From assembly GCF_020991365.1 (NCBI RefSeq), contig NZ_JAJLRA010000004.1:360020-424019 (forward strand): a stretch of DNA of 64,000 nt, written 5' to 3'. Positions 17,199-25,707 of this stretch are shown piece by piece (position 1 is the first letter of the stretch; each line of letters starts with the position of its first letter). The notes under the pieces were generated by a model. The model had not been told where the DNA came from and did not search any database. It saw nothing but the letters and a program-made list of their open reading frames with translations. Source of the stretch: Streptacidiphilus sp. ASG 303 (lineage in GTDB: Bacteria; Actinomycetota; Actinomycetes; Streptomycetales; Streptomycetaceae). The position numbers and the translations under genes were made by a program.

Positions 17199-17199
17199 G

Positions 17200-17427
17200 T
17201 CAGGATCCCGCGGAGTCGCCGGCCTCGAGGCGGAAGCCCACCTTGAGGCCCACCTGGTAGTGCTCGACCCGGCCGTTCTCCAGGTGGCCGCGGATCTGCA
17301 CCACCTCGAACCAGTCCAGGTGGCGCAGCGTCTCGGCGGCGCGGCCGACGCCGTTGCGGATGGCGGCGTCCAGGCCCTCGTGCGAGGACCCGACGATCTC
17401 GGTCACCCGGTAGGTGTGGTCGGACAT
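17200..17427 (-). CDS. Dodecin, flavin-binding storage protein
   Basis: 75-aa protein with the dodecin pattern: [18 protein letters not shown], then [30 protein letters not shown]. Dodecins form hollow dodecamers that bind FMN/riboflavin (or CoA) and buffer free flavin. The Trp in LDWFEVVQ is the residue that stacks on the isoalloxazine ring. Start taken at the ATG giving the usual 65-75 aa; the frame stays open upstream but has no similarity. It diverges from the oxidoreductase gene across 254 bases. Confidence 0.93.
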   Translation of the reverse strand: MSDHTYRVTEIVGSSHEGLDAAIRNGVGRAAETLRHLDWFEVVQIRGHLENGRVEHYQVGLKVGFRLEAGDSAGS

Positions 17428-17681
17428 GGCGGTCTCCCGGACTCGTGGGGGCGCGGACTCGTCGTGCGCCGCCCCGCGGGACACGGCCCGCCCGGGGCAC
17501 GGCCCGTCCGGGGCGCGGCCCCGCAGGGGTGCGGCCCGTCCACCGTGCCCCACCCGGGCGGGGCCCGCGAGGCCGGTGGGCCGGTCGGGCGGTGCCAACG
17601 GGCGGAGGTTTCCGCCGCCGCCCGTCCGGGCACGGCTTGCCGCCGGGGCGCCGAGCAGGCCGAGCAGGGAGAGGACCGCAC

Positions 17682-18311
17682 ATGCGCATCGGGATCATCG
17701 GAGCCGGACACATCGGGGCCACGCTCGCCCAGCACTTCGCCCGGATCGGGCACGAGGTCGCGGTCAGCAACTCACGCGGCCCCGAGACCCTCCAGGACCT
17801 CGTCCGGGAGCTCGGCGCCGGTGCGCGTGCGGTCACCCCGGCCGAGGCGGTCGCGTTCGGCGAGGTGGTCGTGGTGTCCGTCCCGTACGGGCGGTACCGG
17901 GAGCTGCCCGCCACCGGCTACGAGGGCAGGATCGTGGTCGACACCTGCAACTACTACCCGGAGCGGGACGGGCAGGACCCCGACCTCGACTCCGACGCCA
18001 CCACCTCCAGCGAGAAGATCCGCGACCACCTGGGCGGCGCCGACGTGGTCAAGGCGTTCAACGCCATCCACTGGCAGAACCTGCGCGACCGCGGCCGCCC
18101 CAAGGGCGACCCCGAGCGGCTGGCCATCCCGGTCTCGGGCGGCGACGAGGAGGCCAAGGCCGTGGTGGCGGGCCTGATCCGGGACATCGGCTTCGACCCG
18201 GTCGACGCCGGCTACCTGGGGCGCGGCGGCCGCAGGCACCAGCCCGGCAGCAGGCTCTACGGGGCCGAGCTGACCGCCCGTGAGGTCAGCGCCCTGCTGC
18301 ACGCGGTCTGA
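17682..18311 (+). CDS. NADP/F420-type oxidoreductase
   Basis: 209-aa Rossmann protein of the NADPH:F420 oxidoreductase (Fno)/NADP-reductase-like family. The nucleotide-binding motif is [13 protein letters not shown] at residues 4-16, followed by [10 protein letters not shown], where Ser-Arg would hold the NADP phosphate. Later parts ([21 protein letters not shown]) are typical of the family. GAGG precedes the ATG. Streptomyces use F420, so hydride exchange between NADPH and F420 is possible, but many relatives have other or unknown acceptors. Monocistronic by spacing. Confidence 0.82.
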   Translation: MRIGIIGAGHIGATLAQHFARIGHEVAVSNSRGPETLQDLVRELGAGARAVTPAEAVAFGEVVVVSVPYGRYRELPATGYEGRIVVDTCNYYPERDGQDPDLDSDATTSSEKIRDHLGGADVVKAFNAIHWQNLRDRGRPKGDPERLAIPVSGGDEEAKAVVAGLIRDIGFDPVDAGYLGRGGRRHQPGSRLYGAELTAREVSALLHAV

Positions 18312-18339
18312 CCGGGACCGGCGCGGCCCGGCCCGTGCG

Positions 18340-18375
18340 GGCGGACCGGGCCGTGGGGGCGGACCGGGCCGTGGG
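18340..18375. repeat. 18-bp tandem duplication
   Basis: GGCGGACCGGGCCGTGGG occurs twice in a row (18340-18357, 18358-18375) between converging genes; a replication-slippage product with no visible function. Confidence 0.7.
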
Positions 18376-18466
18376 GGCGGAACCCGGACCGCCGGGCCCT
18401 GTTCCGCCGGGCCCCGTTCCGTCGGATCCCGGCCCGTCAGGTTCCGGACCGTCGGGTGCCGGACCG

Positions 18467-19357
18467 TCAGATCCCGGCCGCGCCCAGCAGGGAGCCCGCC
18501 GCGTAGGTGACGGCCATCGCCAGGGTGCCGCCCGCCATGTTCCGCAGCACCGCGGGCCGCACCCGGGCCCCGCCCAGCCGGGAGCTGGTCCATCCGCAGA
18601 CGGCGAGTGCCGCCAGCACCGCCACGACCGTGATCCACAGGCGCACGGCGGGCGGCGGCAGCACGATGGCGAGCAGCGGGAGCAGCGCCCCCGCCGTGAA
18701 CGCGCCGAAGCTGGCCAAGGCCGCGTGCCAGGGGTTGGTCAGCTCGTCCGGATCGATGCCCAGCTCGGTCTCGGCGTGCGCGCCCAGGGCGTCGTGCCGG
18801 GTCAGCTCCTCGGCCACGGCCTGCGCCAGTCCGGGGGAGAGGCCCTTGCCCCGGTACATCGCGGCCAGCTCGGCCAGCTCCGCGGCGGGCTCCTGCGCCA
18901 GCTCGCGGCGCTCCGTCGCGAGTGCGGCCCGCTCGGAGTCCCGCTGGGTGCTCACCGAGACGTACTCGCCCACGGCCATCGAGAGCGACCCGGCGAGCAG
19001 GCCGGCGAGGCCCGCGGTGAGCAGGGCGGCGCGGGAGTCGGTGGCGCCGGCGACGCCGACGACCAGCCCCGCGGTGGAGACCACGCCGTCGTTGGCGCCG
19101 AGGACGGCGGCGCGCAGCCAGTTCAGCCGGGTGCCGAGACCGCCCGCCCGGTGCGGCTCGTCGTGGTCCGCCGTCCGGCCGCCGTCCGCGCCGCCGTCGT
19201 CCGCGCCGCCGCCGTCCGTACCGCCGCCGTCCGCCGCCCGGGCGCGGTCCGCCGCACCGCCGTCGTCCGCCGCCGGGCCGCGGGCCCCAGCCCCGGTGCC
19301 GGCCTGCTGTCCGTCTGGATCTGCGCCCGTGTTCTGCTGCACTGTTCGAGTGTGCAC
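18467..19357 (-). CDS. VIT1/CCC1-family Fe/Mn transporter
   Basis: Integral membrane protein of the vacuolar iron transporter family. The hallmark first helix motif (LNWLRAAVLGANDGVVSTAGLVVGVAGA, split here by me at residues about 72-99) is intact, with the five-helix pattern ending in LRNMAGGTLAMAVTYAAG. A cytoplasmic Glu-rich loop (about 140-200, with EELTRHDA) is where metal binds in plant VIT1. Bacterial members probably move Fe2+ or Mn2+. The N-terminal 70 residues are Gly/Asp-rich and low-complexity. The start is unsure: GTG at 19357 (296 aa) or 19342; neither has an ideal ribosome site, and the frame is open to 19546. Confidence 0.85.
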   Translation of the reverse strand: MHTRTVQQNTGADPDGQQAGTGAGARGPAADDGGAADRARAADGGGTDGGGADDGGADGGRTADHDEPHRAGGLGTRLNWLRAAVLGANDGVVSTAGLVVGVAGATDSRAALLTAGLAGLLAGSLSMAVGEYVSVSTQRDSERAALATERRELAQEPAAELAELAAMYRGKGLSPGLAQAVAEELTRHDALGAHAETELGIDPDELTNPWHAALASFGAFTAGALLPLLAIVLPPPAVRLWITVVAVLAALAVCGWTSSRLGGARVRPAVLRNMAGGTLAMAVTYAAGSLLGAAGI

Positions 19358-19680
19358 CTCCCGGGGCGCGGCGCGGGCGGCGACCTGCCGGACCGCCGGG
19401 GGGCCGCCCGCGCCCCCCGCAGGCCGTCCCGATGGCCGGCTGGCCCCGGCGCCCGGCGGCGTCCCGGGCCGGTCCCGCACCGGGCGTCCCGGCCGTCCCT
19501 CCCCGTTCACCCGTTCGCGTGCCCCCCTGCAGATCACTCCCTGCACTCGGGGACTCTTCTGTACGCTGCACGCTCAGTACGGACGTCGAGGCCGCCGCGG
19601 GTGACCGCGCCGGCCACGGCCGGCGGGAACCACGGCCGCCGGTCCGGTCGTCCCGTACGACACCGAGAAGGAGCACGACC
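19358..19680. other. Intergenic region with divergent promoters
   Basis: 323 bases between diverging genes. A TACGCT hexamer at 19562-19567 in an AT-richer patch is a likely -10 for the 94-aa gene, giving a leader of about 105 nt. The left part could be N-terminal coding for the transporter if it starts further upstream. Confidence 0.45.
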
Positions 19681-19965
19681 ATGGCCGCCGTCACCGCCGA
19701 GACATCCACCTGCCGCCTCTGTCCGCCCGGTGGGGGCACGGTGGTGGCCAGGTACCCCGGTGACGCGCCCGCCGCCAAGGCGTCCGCCCGCGCCCACCAG
19801 GAGGCGCAGCTGACCGGGCTGGCGCACCACGACCACTACGACCCGGCCCTCGACGCCTTCGTGGTCGTCCGCCACGACGAGCGTCCCGCCGGGGCGTCCG
19901 GTCTGGCCGAGATCCCGGGCCAGACGGGGGTCGGAGCGGTCGCCGGGATTCCCGAGGCGGCCTGA
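19681..19965 (+). CDS. Hypothetical 94-aa protein
   Basis: Small acidic/His-containing soluble protein of unknown role. It carries a CRLC motif (residues 11-14) and a His-rich stretch (LAHHDHYDP near 48-56), which could hold a metal. No signal peptide or membrane helix. AAGGAG lies 6-7 nt before the ATG, the best reason to believe it is translated. I do not recognise a family. Confidence 0.6.
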   Translation: MAAVTAETSTCRLCPPGGGTVVARYPGDAPAAKASARAHQEAQLTGLAHHDHYDPALDAFVVVRHDERPAGASGLAEIPGQTGVGAVAGIPEAA

Positions 19966-20126
19966 GCCGCGCCGGGACGGCCGGGGAGCACCACGGGGCG
20001 CCGCCCCCGGCACTGCGGCGGGGGCGTCCGCCCCTGTCCCGTTCCGGTGGCGGACCGTCACCCTTGGTGGGGGGAAGGGCGGGTACGCGCCCTGCCGGAC
20101 GAGATCCGGCGACGGGAGGGACCCCC

Positions 20127-20516
20127 ATGAACGAGGCAGGCGCCAGACGCCACGCCGATCCCCTGGACGGCACCGCACCCGGCGGCACCGCACCCGGCAG
20201 CGCGGCGACCGCGCCGCTGCCGGTGGCCGGACCGGACGGCACGGACCTGCCCGGCGGCGACGGCGCGGCCGCCGTCAGGGCGGACTGCGGCGCCGCCCCC
20301 GGCGCGGTGGCGGAGGACGGGGGCTCCGGGCTGCCGGACACCGTGGAGGACCTGACGGACGCCGTGGAGCAGGCGGCGGACCGGCTGGGGCGGCGCAGGA
20401 CGCTGCTGGCCGCCGCGGCGGTGGTGGGCGCCGCCGGCGTCGGGGCCACCGTCGTGCGGATCGTGGCCGCCCGCCGCCACCCGTGGCGCACCCGGCTGCA
20501 CGGCCTGCTGCACTGA
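20127..20516 (+). CDS. Hypothetical tail-anchored membrane protein
   Basis: 129-aa protein of unknown function. The first 85 residues are Gly/Ala/Pro/Asp-rich and probably disordered; EDLTDAVEQAADRL is a short amphipathic helix; one hydrophobic helix near 91-112 is followed by Arg/His-rich residues, which predicts a cytoplasmic N-terminal part and a C-terminal anchor. GGGAGGGAC precedes the ATG. A strong hairpin follows. Confidence 0.62.
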   Translation: MNEAGARRHADPLDGTAPGGTAPGSAATAPLPVAGPDGTDLPGGDGAAAVRADCGAAPGAVAEDGGSGLPDTVEDLTDAVEQAADRLGRRRTLLAAAAVVGAAGVGATVVRIVAARRHPWRTRLHGLLH

Positions 20517-20563
20517 CGGGGGACCGGCGGGGCGGGGCGGGAGGGACCGGACCCGCGGGCGCA

Positions 20564-20600
20564 CGCCGGGGGCGGGCGGGACCCCCGCCCGCCCCCGGCG
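20564..20600. terminator. Bidirectional terminator
   Basis: Perfect 17-bp stem (20564-20580 with 20584-20600), 3-nt loop, between converging genes. Confidence 0.8.
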
Positions 20601-20612
20601 CCGTGCGTGCGG

Positions 20613-20933
20613 CTAGTTCGGGGCGGCCGGCGGGAGCAGGCCCGTGACGTTGCCGTTCCCCTGGACGGACCCGACCGTGCCGGACCTCCCGTCGACGGCG
20701 GCCGTGTTCCCCTGGTCGGACGCCTGGGAACCGGTGGCGGTCTGCAGCAGGCCCGCGGCGTCGCCCTGCAGCGGGCCGACGAGGTTGCCCCAGCCGCCGC
20801 CTACGACGGCGCTGCCGGCCGAGCCCCTCCCCGCCGCGGGCGGGGGAGCGGCGGACGCCGGGGCGGATCCCGGGCCGAGGGCGGTGAGGAGGGCGGCGAC
20901 GGCGAGGGCCGCCGGTGTGCGGAAGCGTGACAC
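20613..20933 (-). CDS. Small secreted protein, unknown
   Basis: 106-aa exported protein. It starts with GTG 6 nt after AGGGAGA, has a signal peptide (VSRFRTPAALAVAALLTALG) with likely cleavage near APASA, and a mature part of about 78 residues rich in Gly, Asn, Val and Gln with repeated G-N-x-x-G/LLQ units. It has no Cys, so it is not a classical chaplin, though the composition recalls small surface proteins of aerial hyphae (chaplins, rodlins). Function unknown. Confidence 0.68.
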   Translation of the reverse strand: MSRFRTPAALAVAALLTALGPGSAPASAAPPPAAGRGSAGSAVVGGGWGNLVGPLQGDAAGLLQTATGSQASDQGNTAAVDGRSGTVGSVQGNGNVTGLLPPAAPN

Positions 20934-21158
20934 GCGTTCTCCCTGTGCTGGTGGAGGTGGTGCTGTCGGCGTCGCACCGCAAGGCTCCACCGCGGGACCG
21001 GACCGGCACCACCGGTCCGGCCCCCGTTCGCCCGACCGTGTCATGGCGGGACGTCCAAACCTCCCCGCTCCGCCTCGTCCGGGGAGGGCGGCGGGCAAGA
21101 TCCGCACCGCCCCGAAACCGCTGGTCGTCCGGGTGCCGTCCTGGCACACTGTGGCCCC

Positions 21159-23045
21159 ATGTCCCAGGGCCTGCGTGCCACCGAGGTGGACCTCGGCGGC
21201 CTCGTCACCGTGCTTGCCTCGCACCTCTACTCCACCCCGCTGGTCGCCCTGCGCGAGCTCGTGCAGAACGGCCACGACTCCCTCACCCGCCGCCGCCTGG
21301 AGGACCCCGCCCACCCGGGGGCCGGCCGGATCACGGTGCGCGGCGACCGCGCCCGCGGCACCGTCTCCGTCGAGGACGACGGCGCCGGACTCACCGAGCC
21401 CGAGATCCACGCCTACCTGGCGACCGTCGGCACCGGCTACACGCGGCTGCTGCGCGAGGTCACCGGCAGCGACGAGCTGATCGGCGCCTTCGGGCTCGGC
21501 TTCCTCTCCGCCTTCGCCGTCGCCGACGAGGTCACCGTCACCACGACCTCGCACCGCGAGCCCGCCGCCGGCCACCGCTACCGCAGCGTGGGCGGCGAGC
21601 GGTACGAGGTGGCGCCCGTGCCGCCCCGCGCCCCCGGCACCCTGGTGGAGCTGCGCCTGAAGGCCGAGCACGCCCACGTCGCCGACGAGGACGTGCTGCG
21701 CGAGGTGCTGACCCGGTACTGCGTGCTGCTGCCCGTCCCCGTGCACCTGGGCGACGACCCGCAGCCGCTCAACGCCGTCCCCGTCCCGTGGCGCCTCGAC
21801 CCGCAGCCCGCCGACCCGCAGCAGGCCCGCACCGCGTTCGCGGCCCGCTTCGGCCGCCGCTTCGAACCGCTCGCCACCCTCCCCGTCGCCCCGCGCGGCG
21901 ACTCCGACGCCGCCGGCCTGCTCTGGGTCCAGGACGGCTCCACCTACGGCACCAGCGACAACCGCGACCTCGCCGTCTACCTGCGCGGCATGCTCCTCTC
22001 CGAGGACGCCCGCGACCTGCTGCCCCGCTGGGCCGGGTTCGTCGGGGGCGTGGTCGAGTCCGCCCGCCTCACCCCCACCGCCAGCCGCGAGGACCTGCAG
22101 CGCGACGACCACTACCGCGCCGTGCAGGCCGCCCTCGCCGACGCCGTCGTCGACGGCCTGTACGAGACCGCGCGCCTGCAGCCGGGCGCCTGGCGCCGCA
22201 TCCTGGCCCGGCACGGCCAGGAGCTGCTGGGCGCCGCCCTCTGCGACGACCGCCTCTTCACCCTGCTCGCCGACGACGTGCCCGTGCCCACCTCGCAGGG
22301 CGACCTCACCGCGGGCGCGCTCCGCGCCGCCGGCGGCGGCACCGTGCACGTGGCGCTGGGCTCCTCGGGCGGCTTCGAGGAGATGCTGTACCGGGCCATG
22401 CAGGTGCCGATCGCCCGCGGCGACCGCTACGCCGTGCTGCCGTTCCTGCGCCGCTACGGGCAGCTGCGCGGCTGCCGGGTCGTGGAGCTCGGCAGCGAGG
22501 ACGGCAACCGGGCGCTCTTCCGGGACCCGGACCGGCCGCTCGCCGCCGACGAGGCCGCCTGGCTCTCCGCCGCCCTCGCCGACGACGGCGAGCAGCTCGT
22601 CCCCGTCCGCTTCGCCCCCGCGGAGCTGCCGCTGGTCCTGGTCCCCGACCGGGAGGCCGAGCTCAAGCAGCGGATCGAGGACGACCGGGCCGACGCCCGC
22701 ATCCCCGGCGCCGCGCTCCGGCTCGCCCGCGCCTTCACCGCCCGCACCGACGGCGGCGTGACGGCACGGCTCCACCTCAACCTGGACAGCCCCGCGGTGC
22801 GGAGCCTGCTGGACGCCTACCGCGCCGGCCACCCGGGGACCGCCACCGCGGCCGGGCTGCTCCGCTCGATGAAGGTGGTGATGGCCGCGGCCTCGGGGGA
22901 GGGGCGCGGCGACCTCACCGGCGCCCTGGCCGCGCTCGGCGACGCCGTCGCCGCCCTCACCGCGCCCGCGCCCACCGCACCCGCCGCGGCGCCCGCCGTC
23001 GCCACCACCGCCACCGCCACCGACCACGGGGAGGACACCGTATGA
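21159..23045 (+). CDS. Hsp90-family (HtpG-like) ATPase
   Basis: 628-aa GHKL ATPase with Hsp90 order: N-terminal ATP domain (1-210), middle domain (to about 480) and a short divergent C-terminal part. ATP-site motifs are intact: RELVQNGHDS (Glu33, Asn37, Asp40), DDGAG (73-77) and GAFGLGFLSAF (109-119), against RELISNASDA, DNGIGM and GQFGVGFYSAF in E. coli HtpG. It is thus a divergent paralogue. It ends acidic (GEDTV). ATGA overlap with the TPR gene shows tight coupling. CACACT ends 8 nt before the ATG, so the mRNA may be leaderless. Clients are unknown. Confidence 0.88.
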   Translation: MSQGLRATEVDLGGLVTVLASHLYSTPLVALRELVQNGHDSLTRRRLEDPAHPGAGRITVRGDRARGTVSVEDDGAGLTEPEIHAYLATVGTGYTRLLREVTGSDELIGAFGLGFLSAFAVADEVTVTTTSHREPAAGHRYRSVGGERYEVAPVPPRAPGTLVELRLKAEHAHVADEDVLREVLTRYCVLLPVPVHLGDDPQPLNAVPVPWRLDPQPADPQQARTAFAARFGRRFEPLATLPVAPRGDSDAAGLLWVQDGSTYGTSDNRDLAVYLRGMLLSEDARDLLPRWAGFVGGVVESARLTPTASREDLQRDDHYRAVQAALADAVVDGLYETARLQPGAWRRILARHGQELLGAALCDDRLFTLLADDVPVPTSQGDLTAGALRAAGGGTVHVALGSSGGFEEMLYRAMQVPIARGDRYAVLPFLRRYGQLRGCRVVELGSEDGNRALFRDPDRPLAADEAAWLSAALADDGEQLVPVRFAPAELPLVLVPDREAELKQRIEDDRADARIPGAALRLARAFTARTDGGVTARLHLNLDSPAVRSLLDAYRAGHPGTATAAGLLRSMKVVMAAASGEGRGDLTGALAALGDAVAALTAPAPTAPAAAPAVATTATATDHGEDTV

Positions 23046-25453
23046 GCGGCACCGACATCTGGGCCTGGGTCCGCGACACCCACGGCAGCCTCGCCGAGGC
23101 CGGCCACCACCGCCTGGCGCAGGCCATCGTCGACATACCCGGCCACGCCACCGACGGCCGCAGCGCCCAGCTGGACGCGGTCCACCCCGAGGCGCTGGCC
23201 GCCGCCCGCGCCCTGGACCTGCCCTGGGTCGAGGTCTACCTGCGGCACTGGCGGCTGCAGAGCCTCCTCAACAAGCGCCAGCAGGGCGAGGCGGCCCTCG
23301 CCGAGGCCGTCTCGCTGCTGGAGTTCGCCCACCGCGAGGAGACCGCGGACTGCCCGCAGTCCGTCTGCACGGTGCAGGACTTCGCCATCTGCCACGCCCG
23401 CATCGACGGCCCCGGCTACGTCGCCGAGCGCCTCGCGGTCCTGGACGAGACGCTGGAGCGCGTCGAGCCCTCCCGGGCGTGCTTCGACTGCCTGTCGCGC
23501 GAGTACTCCGACACCCTGGAGGACGACGGCCGCCCCGCGGACGCCCTGGCCCACCTGGACGCCGCGGCCGCCCGGATGCACGCCGCCGGCCAGCACCCCT
23601 CCCTGGACCTCCACCTCTCCCGCGCCGGCGCGCTCCACCTGCTCGGCCGCCACGAGGAGGTGCTGACGGCGCTGGACGAGGCGGAGAAGGGCCGCCTCGC
23701 CCGCGGCCTGAAGCCCGACGAGGACGACCGCCGCTCCCTCGCGCTCGCCCGCGCCCGCGCCCTGGCCGCCCTCGGCCGCGCCGAGGAGGCCGCCCAGCTG
23801 CTGCCCTCCGCGGAGGACGCCGAGGAGTACCCCGACCTGCGCGCCCACTGGGCCGAGACCGTGGAGGTCCTGGCCGGGCTCGGCGCGGTGCCCGCCGACG
23901 CGGCGCTCGGCGCCCGCCTCGCCCGCTGGGCCGGGTACCTCGACGGCGTCGGCTCCCACCGCCCCTGCCTGGACCTGGTGCTCGTGGCCGGACGGCTCGC
24001 CGTCGCCCGCGGTGCCCGCACCGTCGCCCTCGCGCTGGCGGACACCGCGGAGCGCAAGCTCGCCGACCTGCGCCGCACCGACGGCGTCGCCGACCGGACC
24101 GCCGCGCTGCGCGCCGCCGCCGAGGCGCTGCCGGTGCCCGGGCTCCCCGTGCCCGCCGAGGGGCTGCTCGCGTGGCTGTCCGGACAGGACGGGCCGGTCG
24201 AGGACGGGCCCGCGGAGGACGCCGCGGCGGAGGACGGGGACGGCCAGGGAGCCCGGACCCCGCACGACCCGGAGGCCCACCTCGACCTGGTGGCCGCGGC
24301 CCGCGCGCAGCGCCCCGGCGACTCCGGCCTGCTGGTGGCGCAGGCGTCCCTGCTGGGCGCCCTCGGCCTGGCGCGTCCCGCCGCCGACCTGATGTGGCGC
24401 GGGCTGGACGCCCACCCGGACGACGAGCACCTCGCGGGGGCGCTGGTCGGCGCCCTGGTCGAGGCCCGCGACGGGGACGGCGTGCGCCGCCTCGCCGACC
24501 GCCTGGCGGCGGCCGGGCGGGCCGAGGAGGCCCACTGGACCCGCGCCCGCTGGGCGGCCGCCGAGGCCCGCTGGAGCGAGGTGGCCGAGGAGTGCGCGGC
24601 GATCGTCGCCCGCGCCCCGGACCGCATCAACACCCGCCGGCTCTGGGCCCGCGCCGCCGCCGAGCTCGGCGACCACGCCGCGGTCCAGCGGCTCTGCGAG
24701 GAGATCCTCGAGCACGCGCTGCCGGACGGCGGGGCGGGGCCGGAGGAGGAGCACCGGACCGTCCGGGGGGCCGACCTGTGGGCCCTGGTGGTCGCCGCCA
24801 CCGTCAACCGGGACTGGGCCGCCGTGCGCGCGGCGGCCTGCCGCCTCGGCATGGAGTTCGACTCCGACGAGGGCCCCGTCGACGAGGAGTGGCAGGTCGT
24901 CGCCGTCCGGGTGACCGGCGACCGGGGCACCCACACCGACCTCCCGGCGGTCCGGACCGGCCCCGCCACCGCCCGGATCCTCCCGGTCACCGGGGACGAC
25001 GTGCCGGTCAACCACGGCGACACGGTGGTCTTCGAGCCCAGCCTGCTGGAGCCCCGGCCGCAGACCGAGGAGGAGCTGCGGCACTGGCGGCCGCTCTTCG
25101 GCATGGTCGCCCTCCTCGACCCCGCCGGGTACACCACGTACTGGATCGACGGGGCCTGGCCCGGCGACGAGGCGTGGGCCGCCCTCCGCGACGGGCTGCG
25201 CGGGCTGGGCTACGGCGTCTGGGCCTGGAGCGGCGGCGGGTACCGGGTCACCGACCCCGGCGGGGGCGAGCCGCTGCCCGGCCTCTACGCCGCCGTGGGC
25301 GTGCCGCCCCTGGCCTCCGCGGCCGAGGCCGACGCCCACCTGGCGCGCCTGACCGCCGGGTGGGAGCACCCGCTGGCCTGGCCCGGCCTCGCCGAGGCTG
25401 CGGGCGCGGACACGGCACCCCACCGCGACACCGTGGAGCGCTACGGCCTCTGA
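23042..25453 (+). CDS. TPR-repeat protein paired with the Hsp90-like ATPase
   Basis: 803-aa protein with no signal peptide. Residues about 100-560 contain TPR-like helical pairs (e.g. ALAHLDAAAARMHAAG, LHLLGRHEEVLTALDEAE, ALAALGRAEEAAQLL), with a second group near 420-600 (LARPAADLMWRGLDAHPDDEHLAGAL split across helices). The last 230 residues form a different alpha/beta region rich in Trp and Gly (WAWSGGGYRV). Its ATG overlaps the Hsp90 gene's stop by 4 nt. In eukaryotes TPR proteins dock on Hsp90's C-terminus; a similar partnership is my inference. No catalytic motif recognised. Confidence 0.8.
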   Translation: MSGTDIWAWVRDTHGSLAEAGHHRLAQAIVDIPGHATDGRSAQLDAVHPEALAAARALDLPWVEVYLRHWRLQSLLNKRQQGEAALAEAVSLLEFAHREETADCPQSVCTVQDFAICHARIDGPGYVAERLAVLDETLERVEPSRACFDCLSREYSDTLEDDGRPADALAHLDAAAARMHAAGQHPSLDLHLSRAGALHLLGRHEEVLTALDEAEKGRLARGLKPDEDDRRSLALARARALAALGRAEEAAQLLPSAEDAEEYPDLRAHWAETVEVLAGLGAVPADAALGARLARWAGYLDGVGSHRPCLDLVLVAGRLAVARGARTVALALADTAERKLADLRRTDGVADRTAALRAAAEALPVPGLPVPAEGLLAWLSGQDGPVEDGPAEDAAAEDGDGQGARTPHDPEAHLDLVAAARAQRPGDSGLLVAQASLLGALGLARPAADLMWRGLDAHPDDEHLAGALVGALVEARDGDGVRRLADRLAAAGRAEEAHWTRARWAAAEARWSEVAEECAAIVARAPDRINTRRLWARAAAELGDHAAVQRLCEEILEHALPDGGAGPEEEHRTVRGADLWALVVAATVNRDWAAVRAAACRLGMEFDSDEGPVDEEWQVVAVRVTGDRGTHTDLPAVRTGPATARILPVTGDDVPVNHGDTVVFEPSLLEPRPQTEEELRHWRPLFGMVALLDPAGYTTYWIDGAWPGDEAWAALRDGLRGLGYGVWAWSGGGYRVTDPGGGEPLPGLYAAVGVPPLASAAEADAHLARLTAGWEHPLAWPGLAEAAGADTAPHRDTVERYGL

Positions 25454-25461
25454 GCCCGTCC

Positions 25462-25533
25462 CGTCCGCCCGTCCGCCCGTCCGCCCGTCCGCCCGTCCGC
25501 CCGTCCGCCCGTCCGCCCGTCCGCTCGTCCGCC
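25462..25533. repeat. Nine-copy 8-bp tandem repeat
   Basis: CGTCCGCC is repeated nine times head to tail, one copy (25518-25525) ending in T. It starts 9 nt after the TPR stop. Such arrays change length by slippage; not CRISPR, as there are no spacers. Confidence 0.92.
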
Positions 25534-25707
25534 CGGCCCCGTCCGCCCGGCCCCGGGCGGACGGGCGCCCCGTCCGCGGGCCCGGCCGCACCGCCCACGA
25601 GGGGTGTGTGCATTCCCGCCGGTGATCAGGCAAAGTGTAGGAAAAGATCACAACCGGTGGGGGCGGCCCGGCAGGAGCCGACCGCCGGAGCGGCGAGGAG
25701 CGGGCAG

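Noticed and set aside
20613..20933. Classical chaplin
   Set aside because: No Cys pair and no chaplin core pattern, only similar composition.
20915..23041. Upstream extension of the TPR frame through the Hsp90 gene
   Set aside because: Arg/Pro shadow of the Hsp90 gene; the overlapping ATG at 23042 is the natural start.
25462..25533. CRISPR-like array
   Set aside because: The 8-bp units are contiguous with no spacers and no cas genes are near.
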